A program made the translations under genes and the position numbers. This document shows, one piece after another, positions 45,626 through 54,599 of a stretch of 64,000 nucleotides of DNA (its first letter is position 1; the number at the start of each line of letters is the position of its first letter). The notes beneath the pieces were generated by a model. That model worked only from the letters and a program-made list of their open reading frames with translations, made no database searches and was not told where the DNA came from. Source of the DNA: Pueribacillus sp041725775 (GTDB lineage Bacteria; Bacillota; Bacilli; Bacillales; UBA6769). Where the stretch lies: NCBI RefSeq assembly GCF_041725775.1, contig NZ_JBEUEL010000006.1:59428-123427 (forward strand). The letters run 5' to 3'.

Positions 45626-46825
45626 TTATTTCACATCAAGCATTAGCAATTCTGGATTTTCAAGTACTTTTGCAATCGATTCCATAAAACGACCTGACGG
45701 TTCACCATCGATGACACGATGGTCAAACGTAATGGATACACCCATCATGTCACGAATAACAATTTCGTCATCAACAACAACGGGACGTCTTTTTATGGCA
45801 TGAACACCGAAGATGGCGACTTCTGGATAATTAATAATCGGCGTCGCAAACCAGCCGCCTCTCATCCCTGTACTCGTTATCGTAAAAGTTCCGTCTTGCA
45901 TATCGGATAACGTGAGTTTCTGTTCGTGAGCTTTACGAGATAACTCTTCAAGTTCCACTGCAATCTCAACAATGGACTTTTGATCAGCATGTTTAATGAC
46001 AGGCACGACTAACCCTTGCTTCGTAGCTATCGCAATTCCGATGTTATATCTCTTTTTCAATATAATTTCATTGTTCTCTTCATTAAGTGTTGCGTTAAAA
46101 TATGGATGTTCTTTTAACGCTTTTGTAACCGCTTTAATTATAAACGGTAAATACGTAAGCTTAATGTTTGAATCTAGCTGTTCAAGCAACTGCTTTCGTA
46201 AAAGAACAAGTTTTGTCACATCAAATTCATCAAGTCCTGATACGTGAGGGGCCGTATATTTTGATTGCACCATTTTTTCAGCAATGCGTTTACGCAAACC
46301 TTTTAACGGAATTCGTTCATCTTCTTTTGAAGTAAACGCTTCCAAATGACTGCCAATTGAAAGACCTAAGGTTTCTTTTTTATCTTTTTCACGAATAAAT
46401 TCTTCAAGATCTTCAATCGTGATTCTACCGCCTTTTGCTGAACCTAATATTTTTGTAATGTCGATGCCGAGTTCACGGGCACGTTTACGAACGACAGGTG
46501 CTGCGATCACTCGTTTTGGACTTCTTTTTTCATTGTTCAGTTGTGTTTGCTCCGATTTTTTTGTATGTACGTTCTGACTGAAATTTGTTTCTCGTTCAAG
46601 CGTAATCAACATCTCACCAACTTTTACGACGTCCCCTTCTTCGCCAGCTAATGCTATAATTTTTCCAGCGACAGGCGTTGTCATTTCAACGACAGCCTTA
46701 TCGGTTTGAATTTCTGCTATTAACTCATCTTGTTTCACTTTATCGCCTACCGAAACAAACCACTTTATGATTTCTGCTTCGTGTAAACCTTCACCAATGT
46801 CTGGTAACTTAAATTCATAAGACAT
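45626..46825 (-). CDS. Dihydrolipoyl acyltransferase E2 of a 2-oxoacid dehydrogenase
   Basis: A 399-residue E2. It has one lipoyl domain with the lipoylated lysine at K43 (EIQTDKAVVEM), a peripheral-subunit-binding domain (APVVRKRARELGIDITKILG, about 110-150), and a catalytic core ending with the FDHRVIDGEPSGRFM motif that holds the active His. It carries the acyl group from E1 to CoA. The short linkers suggest a compact core. It is first in the operon; RBS CCTCC complement precedes the ATG. Confidence 0.92.
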   Translation of the reverse strand: MSYEFKLPDIGEGLHEAEIIKWFVSVGDKVKQDELIAEIQTDKAVVEMTTPVAGKIIALAGEEGDVVKVGEMLITLERETNFSQNVHTKKSEQTQLNNEKRSPKRVIAAPVVRKRARELGIDITKILGSAKGGRITIEDLEEFIREKDKKETLGLSIGSHLEAFTSKEDERIPLKGLRKRIAEKMVQSKYTAPHVSGLDEFDVTKLVLLRKQLLEQLDSNIKLTYLPFIIKAVTKALKEHPYFNATLNEENNEIILKKRYNIGIAIATKQGLVVPVIKHADQKSIVEIAVELEELSRKAHEQKLTLSDMQDGTFTITSTGMRGGWFATPIINYPEVAIFGVHAIKRRPVVVDDEIVIRDMMGVSITFDHRVIDGEPSGRFMESIAKVLENPELLMLDVK

Positions 46826-46961
46826 CGTTCCCCCTCCTTTTTCATTTTAATTTTATCATATTTTCAACAACAAAAACGGATGCTTTCAACTTAGTTATTT
46901 TCTTTTCAATTTGTTTCGTTTATCGTTAAAAATAGCATGATGAAAGGAGAATGAACAGACA

Positions 46962-47591
46962 ATGAAAGTAATCATTGGTTGTATTATCGTAATTATCGCT
47001 AGCTTAATAAGTATTTTCATTTGGACGTCACAAAAACGAGCAATTCCATGTCCTTTCTGGCTTCGGTGGTTCGTCGAAATTGAAAATCCGTTTACAAAAA
47101 ATAACCGATCGTCGACCATTGTTGAACAACTGAACATTCAAGCAGGCATGACGGTAATGGATATCGGTTGTGGACCAGGCCGAGTAACAATCCCTCTTGC
47201 AGAAGCTGTGGGGTCTCATGGAAAAGTGATTGCAGTCGATATCCAAAGCAAGATGTTAGAACGTGCAAAAAAGAAAGCGTCAGCAAAAAACTTGCAAAAT
47301 ATTGAGTTTATCCGAATGAGCATAGATGAAGCAAACTTTAAACCAAATGAAGCAGATCGGATAGCGTTAGTGAACGTCCTCGGCGAAATCCCGAATAAAC
47401 AATCTGCATTACACGAAATCTATCAAGCTTTGAAACCTGGCGGCATATTATGTGTAACGGAAGTTATTCTCGATCCACAATTTCAGAAGCGAGAAACAGT
47501 TTTGAAATTAGCAAGTAAAGCCGGCTTTCGAGAAAAACAATTTTTCGGAAGCAAATTTGCGTTTTCATTATGTTTAGAAAAACCTGTATAA
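46962..47591 (+). CDS. Class I SAM-dependent methyltransferase, membrane-anchored
   Basis: A 209-residue protein. An N-terminal helix (MKVIIGCIIVIIASLISIFI) is followed by a Rossmann methyltransferase domain. Motif I is VMDIGCGPGRVTIPLAEA, the acidic strand is VIAVDIQSKMLERAKKKA, and motif IV is near RIALVNVLGEI. The substrate is unknown; the family (UbiE/YdaC-like type 11) covers small molecules and lipids. The SD is AAGGAG. It converges with nothing and is followed by a dead GNAT gene. Confidence 0.82.
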   Translation: MKVIIGCIIVIIASLISIFIWTSQKRAIPCPFWLRWFVEIENPFTKNNRSSTIVEQLNIQAGMTVMDIGCGPGRVTIPLAEAVGSHGKVIAVDIQSKMLERAKKKASAKNLQNIEFIRMSIDEANFKPNEADRIALVNVLGEIPNKQSALHEIYQALKPGGILCVTEVILDPQFQKRETVLKLASKAGFREKQFFGSKFAFSLCLEKPV

Positions 47592-47604
47592 GGAACGATT
47601 GCAA

Positions 47605-48090
47605 ATGAGTTGGATGATTCGTGAAATGCTTAAACAAGATTGCAAACAAGTTCAAGCATTGGTGATAAAAAGCTGGCATGCGACATATAAAGGGATAATC
47701 CCTATTGCGGTAAAAAATAAGTTTCTAGATCGAGCTTATCATCCTATCATGCTTGAGAAAAGGCGTACTCAATCGTTATTTTTGTCGCCATTAGCAACGT
47801 ATCGACGATTGTCGGATTTGCAAATTTTTCTCATGTGAAAAAAGATAAAAGTGCTGAATTATATGCGATTATGTTGACGATGCATACCAAGGAAATGGGA
47901 TAGGCACTGCCCTGTTAAAGGAAGGGTTTACGCGTTAAAAAGGCATACGCGAAATCGTTGTAAACGTTGAGCGAGACAACAAATTGGTCAAAGATTTTAT
48001 AAAAAAAGGTTTAAAGTGATTAAAGAGTTTGAAGAAAATTTCGAAGGATATCGATTAAAATCAATCCAGATGGCTCTAAAAATAAAATAA
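47605..48090 (+). pseudogene. GNAT acetyltransferase, frameshifted
   Basis: Reading parts in order: MSWMIREMLKQDCKQVQALV with SWHATYKGIIP, then STIVGFANFSHVKKDKSAEL, then the acetyl-CoA motif YQGNGIGTALLKEGF, then IREIVVNVERDNK and FEENFEGYRLKSIQMALKIK to TAA at 48090. The pieces fall in three frames with at least three indels. Together they make an about 160-residue GNAT, so the gene is dead. An SD-like GGAACG precedes the first ATG. Confidence 0.78.
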
Positions 48091-48128
48091 TAAAAAACGA
48101 GTGCTTTCATTATGTTTATAACTATAAA

Positions 48129-48153
48129 GAGCTCGCCTCAAAAAGACGAGCTC
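48129..48153 (-). terminator. Terminator of the MDR gene
   Basis: GAGCTCG (48129-48135) pairs with CGAGCTC (48147-48153). Confidence 0.6.
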
Positions 48154-48158
48154 ATAAC

Positions 48159-49151
48159 TTACTCAATTTTTAAAGCAATTTTGCCAAATTGATCTGCATC
48201 ATCAAGACGTTGCAGTGCATCAAGAGCATCCGTAAGAAGAAACACTTTATCAATCACTGGTTTTATTTTATGTTTATTAATAAATTCAAGCATTTCGAGA
48301 AATTCTTCACTGCTTCCCATCGTTGATCCTAATAGATTGTATTGCCCGTAAAAAAAGGAGCGAAGATCAAGAGTTATTTCATCGCCAGCAGACGCTCCGA
48401 AGACGACGATCGTTCCGCCTAGCTTTACTTGTTTTAATGATTTATGAAAAGTCGCACGACCGACGCTGTCAATAACGATATCTGCTTTTTCCCCATTCAT
48501 TTGGTCATCCCAGTCGCCATTCGAATCAATCGCAGCATCAGCACCAAGTTTTAATGCCCGCTTACGTTTGGTCTCACTTCGAGACGTCACCGTTACACTT
48601 GCACCTGCTGCCTTCGCCATTAGCAAAAGAAATGTAGCTACGCCGCTTCCGATACCTGGCAAAAGCAAATGCTGACCAGCTTCAAGTTTACCTCTCGTAA
48701 ATAACGCACGATACGCCGTTAATGCCGCTAGTGGCAACACGCCCGCTTCTTCCCATCTAAGTGATTCTGGCTTTTTCACGGCATTTTTGGCAGGAATAAC
48801 TATCGACTCCGCAAATGTTCCATGATCAGGAAAACCGACGATTTCAAATTCTTTTGGTGGTGCCGGACTATTTTTTTCCCAACCTAAACTTGGAATAATG
48901 ATGACTTCATCACCAACTTGTACATTCGTTACACCTTCCCCGATCTGCTCGACGACACCTGCGCCATCTGACCCGAGAATGACGGGTGGATCATGTTCGC
49001 CATGTCGAAATGGAATAAATAAGTCACGATGGTTCAATCCGGCGACTTTCAAACGAACCTTCACTTCAAATACTGACGGTGTTGATTCTTCGAAATCAGC
49101 AACTTGGACACCAGCAAGACCTTTCATTCCTTTATGTATGACCGCTTTCAT
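48159..49151 (-). CDS. Zinc-binding alcohol/quinone dehydrogenase (MDR family)
   Basis: A 330-residue medium-chain dehydrogenase. It has the GroES-like half with GSDGAGVVEQIGEGVTNVQV (G-D-G-A-G motif) and NAD(P)-binding GIGSGVATFLLLMAKAAGA. There are no zinc cysteines, so it is of the zinc-independent quinone-oxidoreductase type. It oxidises alcohols, quinones or enoyl-like substrates with NAD(P)H; the substrate is unknown. An SD (GGAGG) precedes the ATG. It is monocistronic. Confidence 0.85.
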   Translation of the reverse strand: MKAVIHKGMKGLAGVQVADFEESTPSVFEVKVRLKVAGLNHRDLFIPFRHGEHDPPVILGSDGAGVVEQIGEGVTNVQVGDEVIIIPSLGWEKNSPAPPKEFEIVGFPDHGTFAESIVIPAKNAVKKPESLRWEEAGVLPLAALTAYRALFTRGKLEAGQHLLLPGIGSGVATFLLLMAKAAGASVTVTSRSETKRKRALKLGADAAIDSNGDWDDQMNGEKADIVIDSVGRATFHKSLKQVKLGGTIVVFGASAGDEITLDLRSFFYGQYNLLGSTMGSSEEFLEMLEFINKHKIKPVIDKVFLLTDALDALQRLDDADQFGKIALKIE

Positions 49152-49287
49152 ATGTACTCCTCCAATCCTTCATATTACTCTTATTTAAGCATATTCAGTT
49201 CTTTAAGAAAAAACTTACGTTTTATAAAACATTCTTAACTGAAGCGGCTTATATATAATGATCACTTGGTGTCACATGAGCATATAG

Positions 49288-49320
49288 AAAAAACCTGGCT
49301 TACCACTATCCAGGTTTTTT
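49288..49320 (-). terminator. Terminator inside the end of the yvrJ gene
   Basis: AAAAAACCTGG (49288-49298) and CCAGGTTTTTT (49310-49320) form a strong stem; the yvrJ stop lies within it. Confidence 0.85.
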
Positions 49321-49470
49321 CCGTGTCAATTCGAATTCTCTCATTTTTTGCGGCAACTCTGTAATGCTATCATTTAATTTATCAAGCTTCTTTTCGATAC
49401 GATGAAGCAAATATAATGTAATGATAGCTGGAAAGCCAACATCACTGATAAGAGAGAGCCAAGTTTCCAC
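49306..49470 (-). CDS. yvrJ: YvrJ-family small membrane protein
   Basis: A 54-residue protein, VETWLSLISDVGFPAIITLY then LLHRIEKKLDKLNDSI. It has one N-terminal membrane helix and a short charged tail, as in YvrJ. The GTG at 49470 follows AGGAGG; the longer ORF start at 49500 has no SD. It is the third gene of a conserved Bacillales set with DUF1659 and DUF2922. A small stem with a T run (49492-49512) separates it from DUF2922, so expression may be partial. Function is unknown. Confidence 0.75.
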   Translation of the reverse strand: METWLSLISDVGFPAIITLYLLHRIEKKLDKLNDSITELPQKMREFELTRKKPG

Positions 49471-49520
49471 CTTTCGATCCTCCTTGTAAAAAAGGGGCAT
49501 CTACGCCCCTTTACTTTACG

Positions 49521-49739
49521 TTAATCCAATTGAATTTCAGTTACTGTACGTTCAACGATGCGCGCCCCTTTTTTACTTACTAAGTTTCCACCGCTTGACG
49601 TAAACGCATTTTCTGAAAGGACTGTATCCATCGCAGCATTAACATCTTCAGGGTTGACAGGTTCAACGGGGTCCTCAAGCGAAATCGTTACTGTTCGATT
49701 TTCCTCATTCAGAAATTGCATTTCAATTTGTTTCGCCAT
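49521..49739 (-). CDS. DUF2922 small protein
   Basis: A 72-residue hydrophilic protein, MAKQIEMQFLNEENRTVTIS and VEPVNPEDVNAAMDTVLSEN, matching the DUF2922 pattern of small acidic beta-rich proteins. It lies between DUF1659 and YvrJ in one operon, a fixed set in Bacillaceae of unknown role. The ATG at 49739 follows GGAGGAGTG; an ATG two codons upstream is in the SD. Confidence 0.75.
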   Translation of the reverse strand: MAKQIEMQFLNEENRTVTISLEDPVEPVNPEDVNAAMDTVLSENAFTSSGGNLVSKKGARIVERTVTEIQLD

Positions 49740-49785
49740 GTTCACACTCCTCCTCTCCTTAATTGATCAATGTTCAAACAAGTCC

Positions 49786-50007
49786 TTATTCTTCAGCTAA
49801 CGTTGACAAATCATTTCGAACGACTTCATACAGGCTGTGCTCTTGTAGCGTGGCAAAAGCCGTAGCAATGGCAAATAAGTTGTCTGCTGTTGCTATTGGC
49901 TTTACGTTGTTAAAGATTTTGTTGCGAAAAATAGGATTGCCATCATCATCTGAACCGATGATTAAAACGAGACGAAGCTGAGAACTTTTTACTTCTTGAG
50001 TTGCCAT
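49786..50007 (-). CDS. DUF1659 small protein
   Basis: A 73-residue protein: MATQEVKSSQLRLVLIIGSD then NVKPIATADNLFAIATAFAT. The family DUF1659 is found in Bacillales beside DUF2922 and YvrJ and is of unknown role. It is the first gene of the trio. The ATG at 50007 follows GGGAGGTGGG. No signal peptide or cysteine is seen. The conserved cluster suggests a shared small complex or surface feature, but nothing here shows it. Confidence 0.75.
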   Translation of the reverse strand: MATQEVKSSQLRLVLIIGSDDDGNPIFRNKIFNNVKPIATADNLFAIATAFATLQEHSLYEVVRNDLSTLAEE

Positions 50008-50111
50008 CTTCCCACCTCCCTTCACCGTATATATAGGGTTAAATGATGAAAAAAGGGTCTAGTATGTAAACATTTCATCGTATCCTAAATGTTAATACTT
50101 TTTAGGAGTCA

Positions 50112-50305
50112 TTGATTCATTATGATGTATTATGATAATGGGATAGGCGGTATAGTATGGTTGCTATCATGCAATTCGAATTCCTTTATATCGGTTTTAT
50201 TTTTTACAATCGTATTTGTGAAGAAGAATTCTCTCGATCTTAAATGCAAACATTGAGCTTTATTCTTCCTATCAAGCTCAATGTTGGATTCCTTTTATTC
50301 TTTTA
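50112..50305 (+). ncRNA. Candidate orphan small RNA with promoter and terminator
   Basis: TTGATT (50112-50117), a 16-nt spacer and GATAAT (50134-50139) resemble a sigma-A promoter. AACATTGAGCTT (50250-50261) pairs perfectly with AAGCTCAATGTT (50275-50286), followed by a T-rich run. No gene lies between, so this would make an about 150-nt RNA upstream of the GPH symporter. It could also be an attenuator leader. Family unknown. Confidence 0.4.
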
Positions 50306-50399
50306 AAAATAAATGTCATTTCATCTATCTTTGTGATACTATTTAAAAAAGGGTTAGAAAATTTTAAAAAATTAAATGATTCCTAATCCTCCTAAAAAA

Positions 50400-50413
50400 T
50401 GTAAGCCCTTACA
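50400..50413. promoter_or_regulatory. cre-like CcpA site upstream of the GPH symporter
   Basis: TGTAAGCCCTTACA is a nearly perfect palindrome with one mismatch (position 8) to the cre consensus TGWAANCGNTNWCA. It lies 42 nt upstream of the symporter start, suggesting carbon catabolite repression. Confidence 0.65.
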
Positions 50414-50454
50414 TTGTTGTTTTTTCAAATTTTGAAGCGAAGGGGGAGATGAAA

Positions 50455-51831
50455 GTGTCGGTAGTAAAAGTACCAAAACACACTCAAGAAAAAGCAAGAC
50501 ATGAACTTGAAAAACCATCAAAAAAAGAAATATGGGGCTACGGAGTGGGTAGTTTAGGACTTAATTCATCTTTTACTTTAACGAGTTCCTTCTTAACGTA
50601 CTATTACACCGATTCTGCAGGGATTACTGCAGGCGCAGTTGGAACACTCATGCTCATTGCTAGACTTTTTGATGGTATTACTGATTTAGGAATGGGTACG
50701 GTCGTGGACAAAACAAAAACAAAATACGGGAAAGCCCGTCCATGGATTTTATGGATGTCACTACCCCTTGGGTTAGCCATTTTGTCATTATTTACTGTTC
50801 CTGATATTAGTAATTCAGGTAAGCTTATGTACGCTTATGTTACATATTTAGCTTTTATCTTGTTATATACGATGGTTGCCATTCCTTATAAAACACTTTT
50901 AGCGCTAATGACGCAAGAACAACATAGTCGCTCGTTAAGCAATCTGAACTCGGCGATTTGGTTTATGTTTGGAACGCTCATCGTCATGACATTAACACAA
51001 CCAGTTGCCGCGAACTTCGGTTGGACTACGTTAGCGAATGCCTATGCCATCGTCACTGTTATTCCTTTGCTTATCACATTTCGAACCGTAAAAGAACGAA
51101 TTACTTCCCCGCTCGGAGAAGAAAATAATATCCCGTTAAAACGAGGTTTACTTGCTTTAGCAAAAAACCAATATTGGTTTTTAATCACAATCGTTTCTGT
51201 ATTATTTTATATTATTCTTTCCCTCGTTCAAGGCGGAGGACTTTATTATGCACGTTGGGTATTAGGAAATGAAGACTTATTTCCATTTATCGGCCTCGCT
51301 TTAACTGGTCCTATGGTTCTAGGTTTGTTCTTTATGGGACCTCTTGTGAAACGATTTGGAAAGAAAAACGTCATGATCTTTGGATGGTTTGTTGCACTTA
51401 TTGGTCAATGCATTAAAATGATAGACATGTATGATTTACCAACATTTCTAATTGGATCTTCACTAGCAGGTTTAGGAGCAATGCCAAGTCTCGGGCTTAT
51501 GGTAGCAATGCTTAACGACACAGTTGAATATGGTGAATATAAGACAGGTGTCCGAACTGAAGGATTGTTAAATAGCGGAGCTAGTTTCGGAGGAAAAGTT
51601 GGTACAGGATTAGGCTTAGCAATTATTGGGTGGCTATTAAGCTATGGAGGATATGTCGGGCAAGCATCAGAACAAAATGAATTAGCTATTACTATGATTA
51701 AATATATTAATATCCATCTTCCTATCGTGTTTGGTCTATCTTTAGTCACGTTACTCTTTTTCTTTAAAGTAGAAAAAATGTATCCTGAAATCATAGCTGA
51801 GCTACAAAGACGAAAAAATGGAATAAAATAA
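50455..51831 (+). CDS. GPH-family sugar:cation symporter
   Basis: A 458-residue glycoside-pentoside-hexuronide symporter of the MFS superfamily with 12 helices. Motifs are LTYYYTDSAGITAGAVGTLM, the MelB-type DGITDLGMGTVVDKTKTKYGKARPWI and, later, GMPSLGLMVAMLNDTVEYGEY-like text near 51480-51540. The last third of TM contacts carries RTEGLLNSGASFGGKVGTG. The sugar is unknown. The GTG at 50455 is preferred: GGGGGAG sits 6 nt upstream, while the ATG at 50449 abuts it. A cre-like site precedes it. No glycosidase is adjacent, so it may use an enzyme encoded elsewhere. Confidence 0.88.
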   Translation: MSVVKVPKHTQEKARHELEKPSKKEIWGYGVGSLGLNSSFTLTSSFLTYYYTDSAGITAGAVGTLMLIARLFDGITDLGMGTVVDKTKTKYGKARPWILWMSLPLGLAILSLFTVPDISNSGKLMYAYVTYLAFILLYTMVAIPYKTLLALMTQEQHSRSLSNLNSAIWFMFGTLIVMTLTQPVAANFGWTTLANAYAIVTVIPLLITFRTVKERITSPLGEENNIPLKRGLLALAKNQYWFLITIVSVLFYIILSLVQGGGLYYARWVLGNEDLFPFIGLALTGPMVLGLFFMGPLVKRFGKKNVMIFGWFVALIGQCIKMIDMYDLPTFLIGSSLAGLGAMPSLGLMVAMLNDTVEYGEYKTGVRTEGLLNSGASFGGKVGTGLGLAIIGWLLSYGGYVGQASEQNELAITMIKYINIHLPIVFGLSLVTLLFFFKVEKMYPEIIAELQRRKNGIK

Positions 51832-51974
51832 AACATTCGATGCCTCCTTAATAGGAGGTGTCCTATTTATAACTTTATAATTTGCTCCAATCATTTCCTT
51901 GGAAATAGTTCCGAAGCCTTTTTATGTAATCGATAGTTTGTTACACTTAATACACTATGAAAGGAGGTCATATG

Positions 51975-52466
51975 ATGGCAAAGGAAAGTTCGTTCGACAT
52001 TGTATCAAAAGTAGACTTAACAGAAGTAACGAATGCGATACATATAGCCGAAAAAGAAATCGCAAATCGATATGATTTTAGAGGAAGTAAAAGCAATCTT
52101 ACTCTTGAAGACGATAAAATTATCATCGTTTCTGATGATGAATTTAAATTAAAACAACTAAAAGATGTTCTACTTAGCAAACTAATACGTCGCAACGTAC
52201 CGATTAAAAACTTGGAATATAGTAAAGTCGAACCCGCTTCAGGTGGAACAGTGAGACAACGAGCAAAAATCGTCCAAGGTATTGATAAAGAAAATGCTAA
52301 AAAGTTAAATAAAATGATTAAAGACACAAAGTTAAAAGTAAAAACACAAATCCAAGACGACCAGCTTCGTGTCACTGGAAGAAGCAAAGATGATTTACAA
52401 AAAGTCATCGCAATTGTTCGTGAGGTTGACTTACCTATTGACGTTCAATTTATTAATTACCGTTAG
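51975..52466 (+). CDS. yajQ: YajQ-family nucleotide-binding protein
   Basis: A 163-residue protein of the YajQ/UPF0234 family. It has FDIVSKVDLTEVTNAIHIAE at the N-terminus and the conserved REVDLPIDVQFINYR at the C-terminus, with two ferredoxin-like halves. Xanthomonas YajQ binds c-di-GMP; in Bacillus its role is unclear. It is interesting next to the HD-GYP phosphodiesterase of this window, but the two are far apart. SD AAGGAGG is followed by tandem ATGs; the ATG at 51975 (spacing 7) is used. Confidence 0.9.
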   Translation: MAKESSFDIVSKVDLTEVTNAIHIAEKEIANRYDFRGSKSNLTLEDDKIIIVSDDEFKLKQLKDVLLSKLIRRNVPIKNLEYSKVEPASGGTVRQRAKIVQGIDKENAKKLNKMIKDTKLKVKTQIQDDQLRVTGRSKDDLQKVIAIVREVDLPIDVQFINYR

Positions 52467-52473
52467 CGAAAAC

Positions 52474-52495
52474 CTCGCTCAATCAGCGAGCTTTT
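52474..52495 (+). terminator. Probable yajQ terminator
   Basis: CTCGCT (52474-52479) pairs with AGCGAG (52485-52490), followed by CTTTT. Confidence 0.55.
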
Positions 52496-52606
52496 CACGA
52501 GTCAAAAGCTTTTTTAAAAGCATCTGTTGCATCTTAATCGATGAAATGTCTCATTGTCATAAATCCGTGAATCATTACTAGCATAATTAACATATTCAAC
52601 GTCTAC

Positions 52607-53320
52607 TCACGCTACCGTTAACTTATCAATATACGCTTTTCCATCGTCGTGAAGCGGATCGTATTCTGCAGTCATGATTAAAAGCTGGTGGTAAACCTTT
52701 TGTCTCTTTGTACAAATACGGACTGAGATACAGATGCTTTGCATCCTCTGGAGTTTTTAAATAATGTTTTCCAAACTATGCCATTAAATCTTTCGTTAAA
52801 AAATATCCTTCGCCATTTTCTTCATAAGATGTAGTCGGACCGACTCCAGTTAAAGGATAGATAAGCAGTTGAAAAACAATGTGAGGTGCTCGTTTTTATG
52901 CAATTCAGCCGCTAGATTACCTCCCGCACTATCTCCACCGACAGTTCTCATCGTTTCCGCCAAGCGCTTCCACATTTTTGGTAACCCATTCAAATGCTTC
53001 CAAAGCATCTTCAACAGCAAACGGGAACCTACGTTCCAGCGTAAGGCGATAATCAGCGGAAACAACGATGCATTCCAACTCCATTCGGAAGTGTACGACA
53101 AACGTTATCGTGAGAATATCTAGATTTCCAATGCCCCAGCCACCAACATGATAAAACACGAGCATCGTCAGCTTCTCATCCTTATTCAAGTCAGAATGTC
53201 CTCATGCGGACCCGGAATTTGGCGTTCTTCGACGGTCCAACTTCCTCGAGATAACTCAATGAACGCATTGCGCTGTATGCCGCACGCCCAGCTGACAGGA
53301 ACTAACTGATCATATGTCAT
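52607..53320 (-). pseudogene. HSL-family alpha/beta hydrolase, decayed
   Basis: Minus-strand pieces in order: MTYDQLVPVSWACG and VEERQIPGPHEDIL (from 53320), then FYHVGGWGIGNLDILT and CIVVSADYRLTLERRFPFAV, then GDSAGGNLAAEL, then GPTTSYEENGEGYFLTKDLM, a TAG, and TPEDAKHLYLSPYLYKETKG to the end at 52607. These are hormone-sensitive-lipase-type esterase motifs (HGGGW, GDSAGG). At least three frameshifts and one stop kill it. The about 310-residue length would be standard. Confidence 0.82.
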
Positions 53321-53394
53321 ATTAGCCCCCTCAGATGTTCTTAAAATTGGAAGAGGACGCATTCGCATGCGTCCTGATATCTTTAATATAAAAT

Positions 53395-54558
53395 TTAAAT
53401 AAAATCCCCTATTTTAACGTTACCTTTTAGAAGGTTACGTGAAATAATCATGCGCTGAATTTCGTCAGTCCCATCATAAATTCTCCAGAGGCGTGCTTCA
53501 CGATACCATTTTTCGAATGGGAATTCTTTCGTGTACCCCATACCTCCATGAATTTGAAGGACGCGGTCAATGACACGGTTACCCATGTTTGCACCATAAA
53601 GCTTAGCCATTGAAGCAAGATGACGGTTATCTTCTCCGCGATCAAGTGTGTGAGCTGCGTTTAACACAAGCCATTTTGCCGCCTCAATTTCTACAGCCGA
53701 GTCTGCAATCATCCATTGGATTGCTTGACGATCAGCAATTGGCTTTCCAAAAGTTTCCCGCTCTTTTGAATAGTCAATTGCCATTTGAAGCGCACGCTCA
53801 GCCATACCAACAGCACGAGCACCTACAATCCAACGGGCATTACCGATCCACTCAAGACCAAGTTTATATCCACCGTTTACTTCACCAAGAATGTTCTCAT
53901 GTGGGACACGAACATTATCAAAGAATAGTGATGCAGGGCCCCAGTCACCCATCGTATGAATATACTCTGAAGTCCATCCCATATCACGGTCAACGAGGAA
54001 GCAAGTCACTCCTTTAGGACCGAGTTCTTTATCGGTTACAGCAATCACCATAACAAAGTCTGCTTCATTACCACCAGTAATAAACGTTTTCTCACCGTTA
54101 AGAATCCACTCGTCACCGTCTCTTACTGCTGTCATTTTAATATTGCGAGTGTCAGAACCAGCGCCTGGCTCAGTCATCGCAAAACAAGATTTCTTCTCAC
54201 CGTTAATTGTTGGGATTAAGTATTTTTCTTTTTGCTCTTCATTTGCATAATAAAGAATATTATCTGCTGTTCCACCGAATTGGAAAGGTACGAACGTTTT
54301 CGCAGTTTCCATAAGTACGAGAGCCATCATTACTTGGCCTAAGTCAGCTCCGCCATATTCAGCAGGCGTATTAATTCCCCAGAAACCAGCCTCTTTCGCC
54401 TTTAATTGAAGTTCTTTTAGCTTTTCTGGAGGAAGACTTGGCTTCCCTTCAATATCATTTCTTAACACTTCATTTTCTAATGGCATGAGTTCCTTTTCTA
54501 CGAATTGACGTATTGTCTTTTGGACCATCCGCTGCTCATCAGTTAAACGTAAATCCAT
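53395..54558 (-). CDS. Acyl-CoA dehydrogenase
   Basis: A 387-residue flavoenzyme. It has the N-terminal DLRLTDEQRMVQKTIRQFVE, substrate-binding CFAMTEPGAGSD and ITGGNEADFVM, FAD-binding RETFGKPIADRQAIQWMIAD, and the C-terminal HGGMGYTKEFPFEKWYREAR with YDGTDEIQRMIISR. It catalyses the first step of fatty or branched acid beta-oxidation. The ATG follows GGGGGAAAAG. A 16-bp palindrome 42 nt upstream (54600-54615) may be a FadR/TetR-type operator. It is a single gene here; the electron-transfer partners are elsewhere. Confidence 0.93.
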   Translation of the reverse strand: MDLRLTDEQRMVQKTIRQFVEKELMPLENEVLRNDIEGKPSLPPEKLKELQLKAKEAGFWGINTPAEYGGADLGQVMMALVLMETAKTFVPFQFGGTADNILYYANEEQKEKYLIPTINGEKKSCFAMTEPGAGSDTRNIKMTAVRDGDEWILNGEKTFITGGNEADFVMVIAVTDKELGPKGVTCFLVDRDMGWTSEYIHTMGDWGPASLFFDNVRVPHENILGEVNGGYKLGLEWIGNARWIVGARAVGMAERALQMAIDYSKERETFGKPIADRQAIQWMIADSAVEIEAAKWLVLNAAHTLDRGEDNRHLASMAKLYGANMGNRVIDRVLQIHGGMGYTKEFPFEKWYREARLWRIYDGTDEIQRMIISRNLLKGNVKIGDFI

Positions 54559-54599
54559 GGTTCTTTTCCCCCTTTGTTTTGGTAAGTATTTCGATGCTC

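Larger units (their letters stand above)
50008..50454. other. Gene-free stretch with an orphan transcript and cre site
   Basis: Contains the sigma-A-like promoter and terminator at 50112-50305 (annotated separately) and the cre-like site at 50400. No ORF of normal size is supported; a 24-codon ORF at about 50168-50242 has no SD. Confidence 0.5.

Noticed and set aside
50168..50242. 24-codon ORF in the orphan transcript
   Set aside because: No SD and no family match; more likely non-coding.
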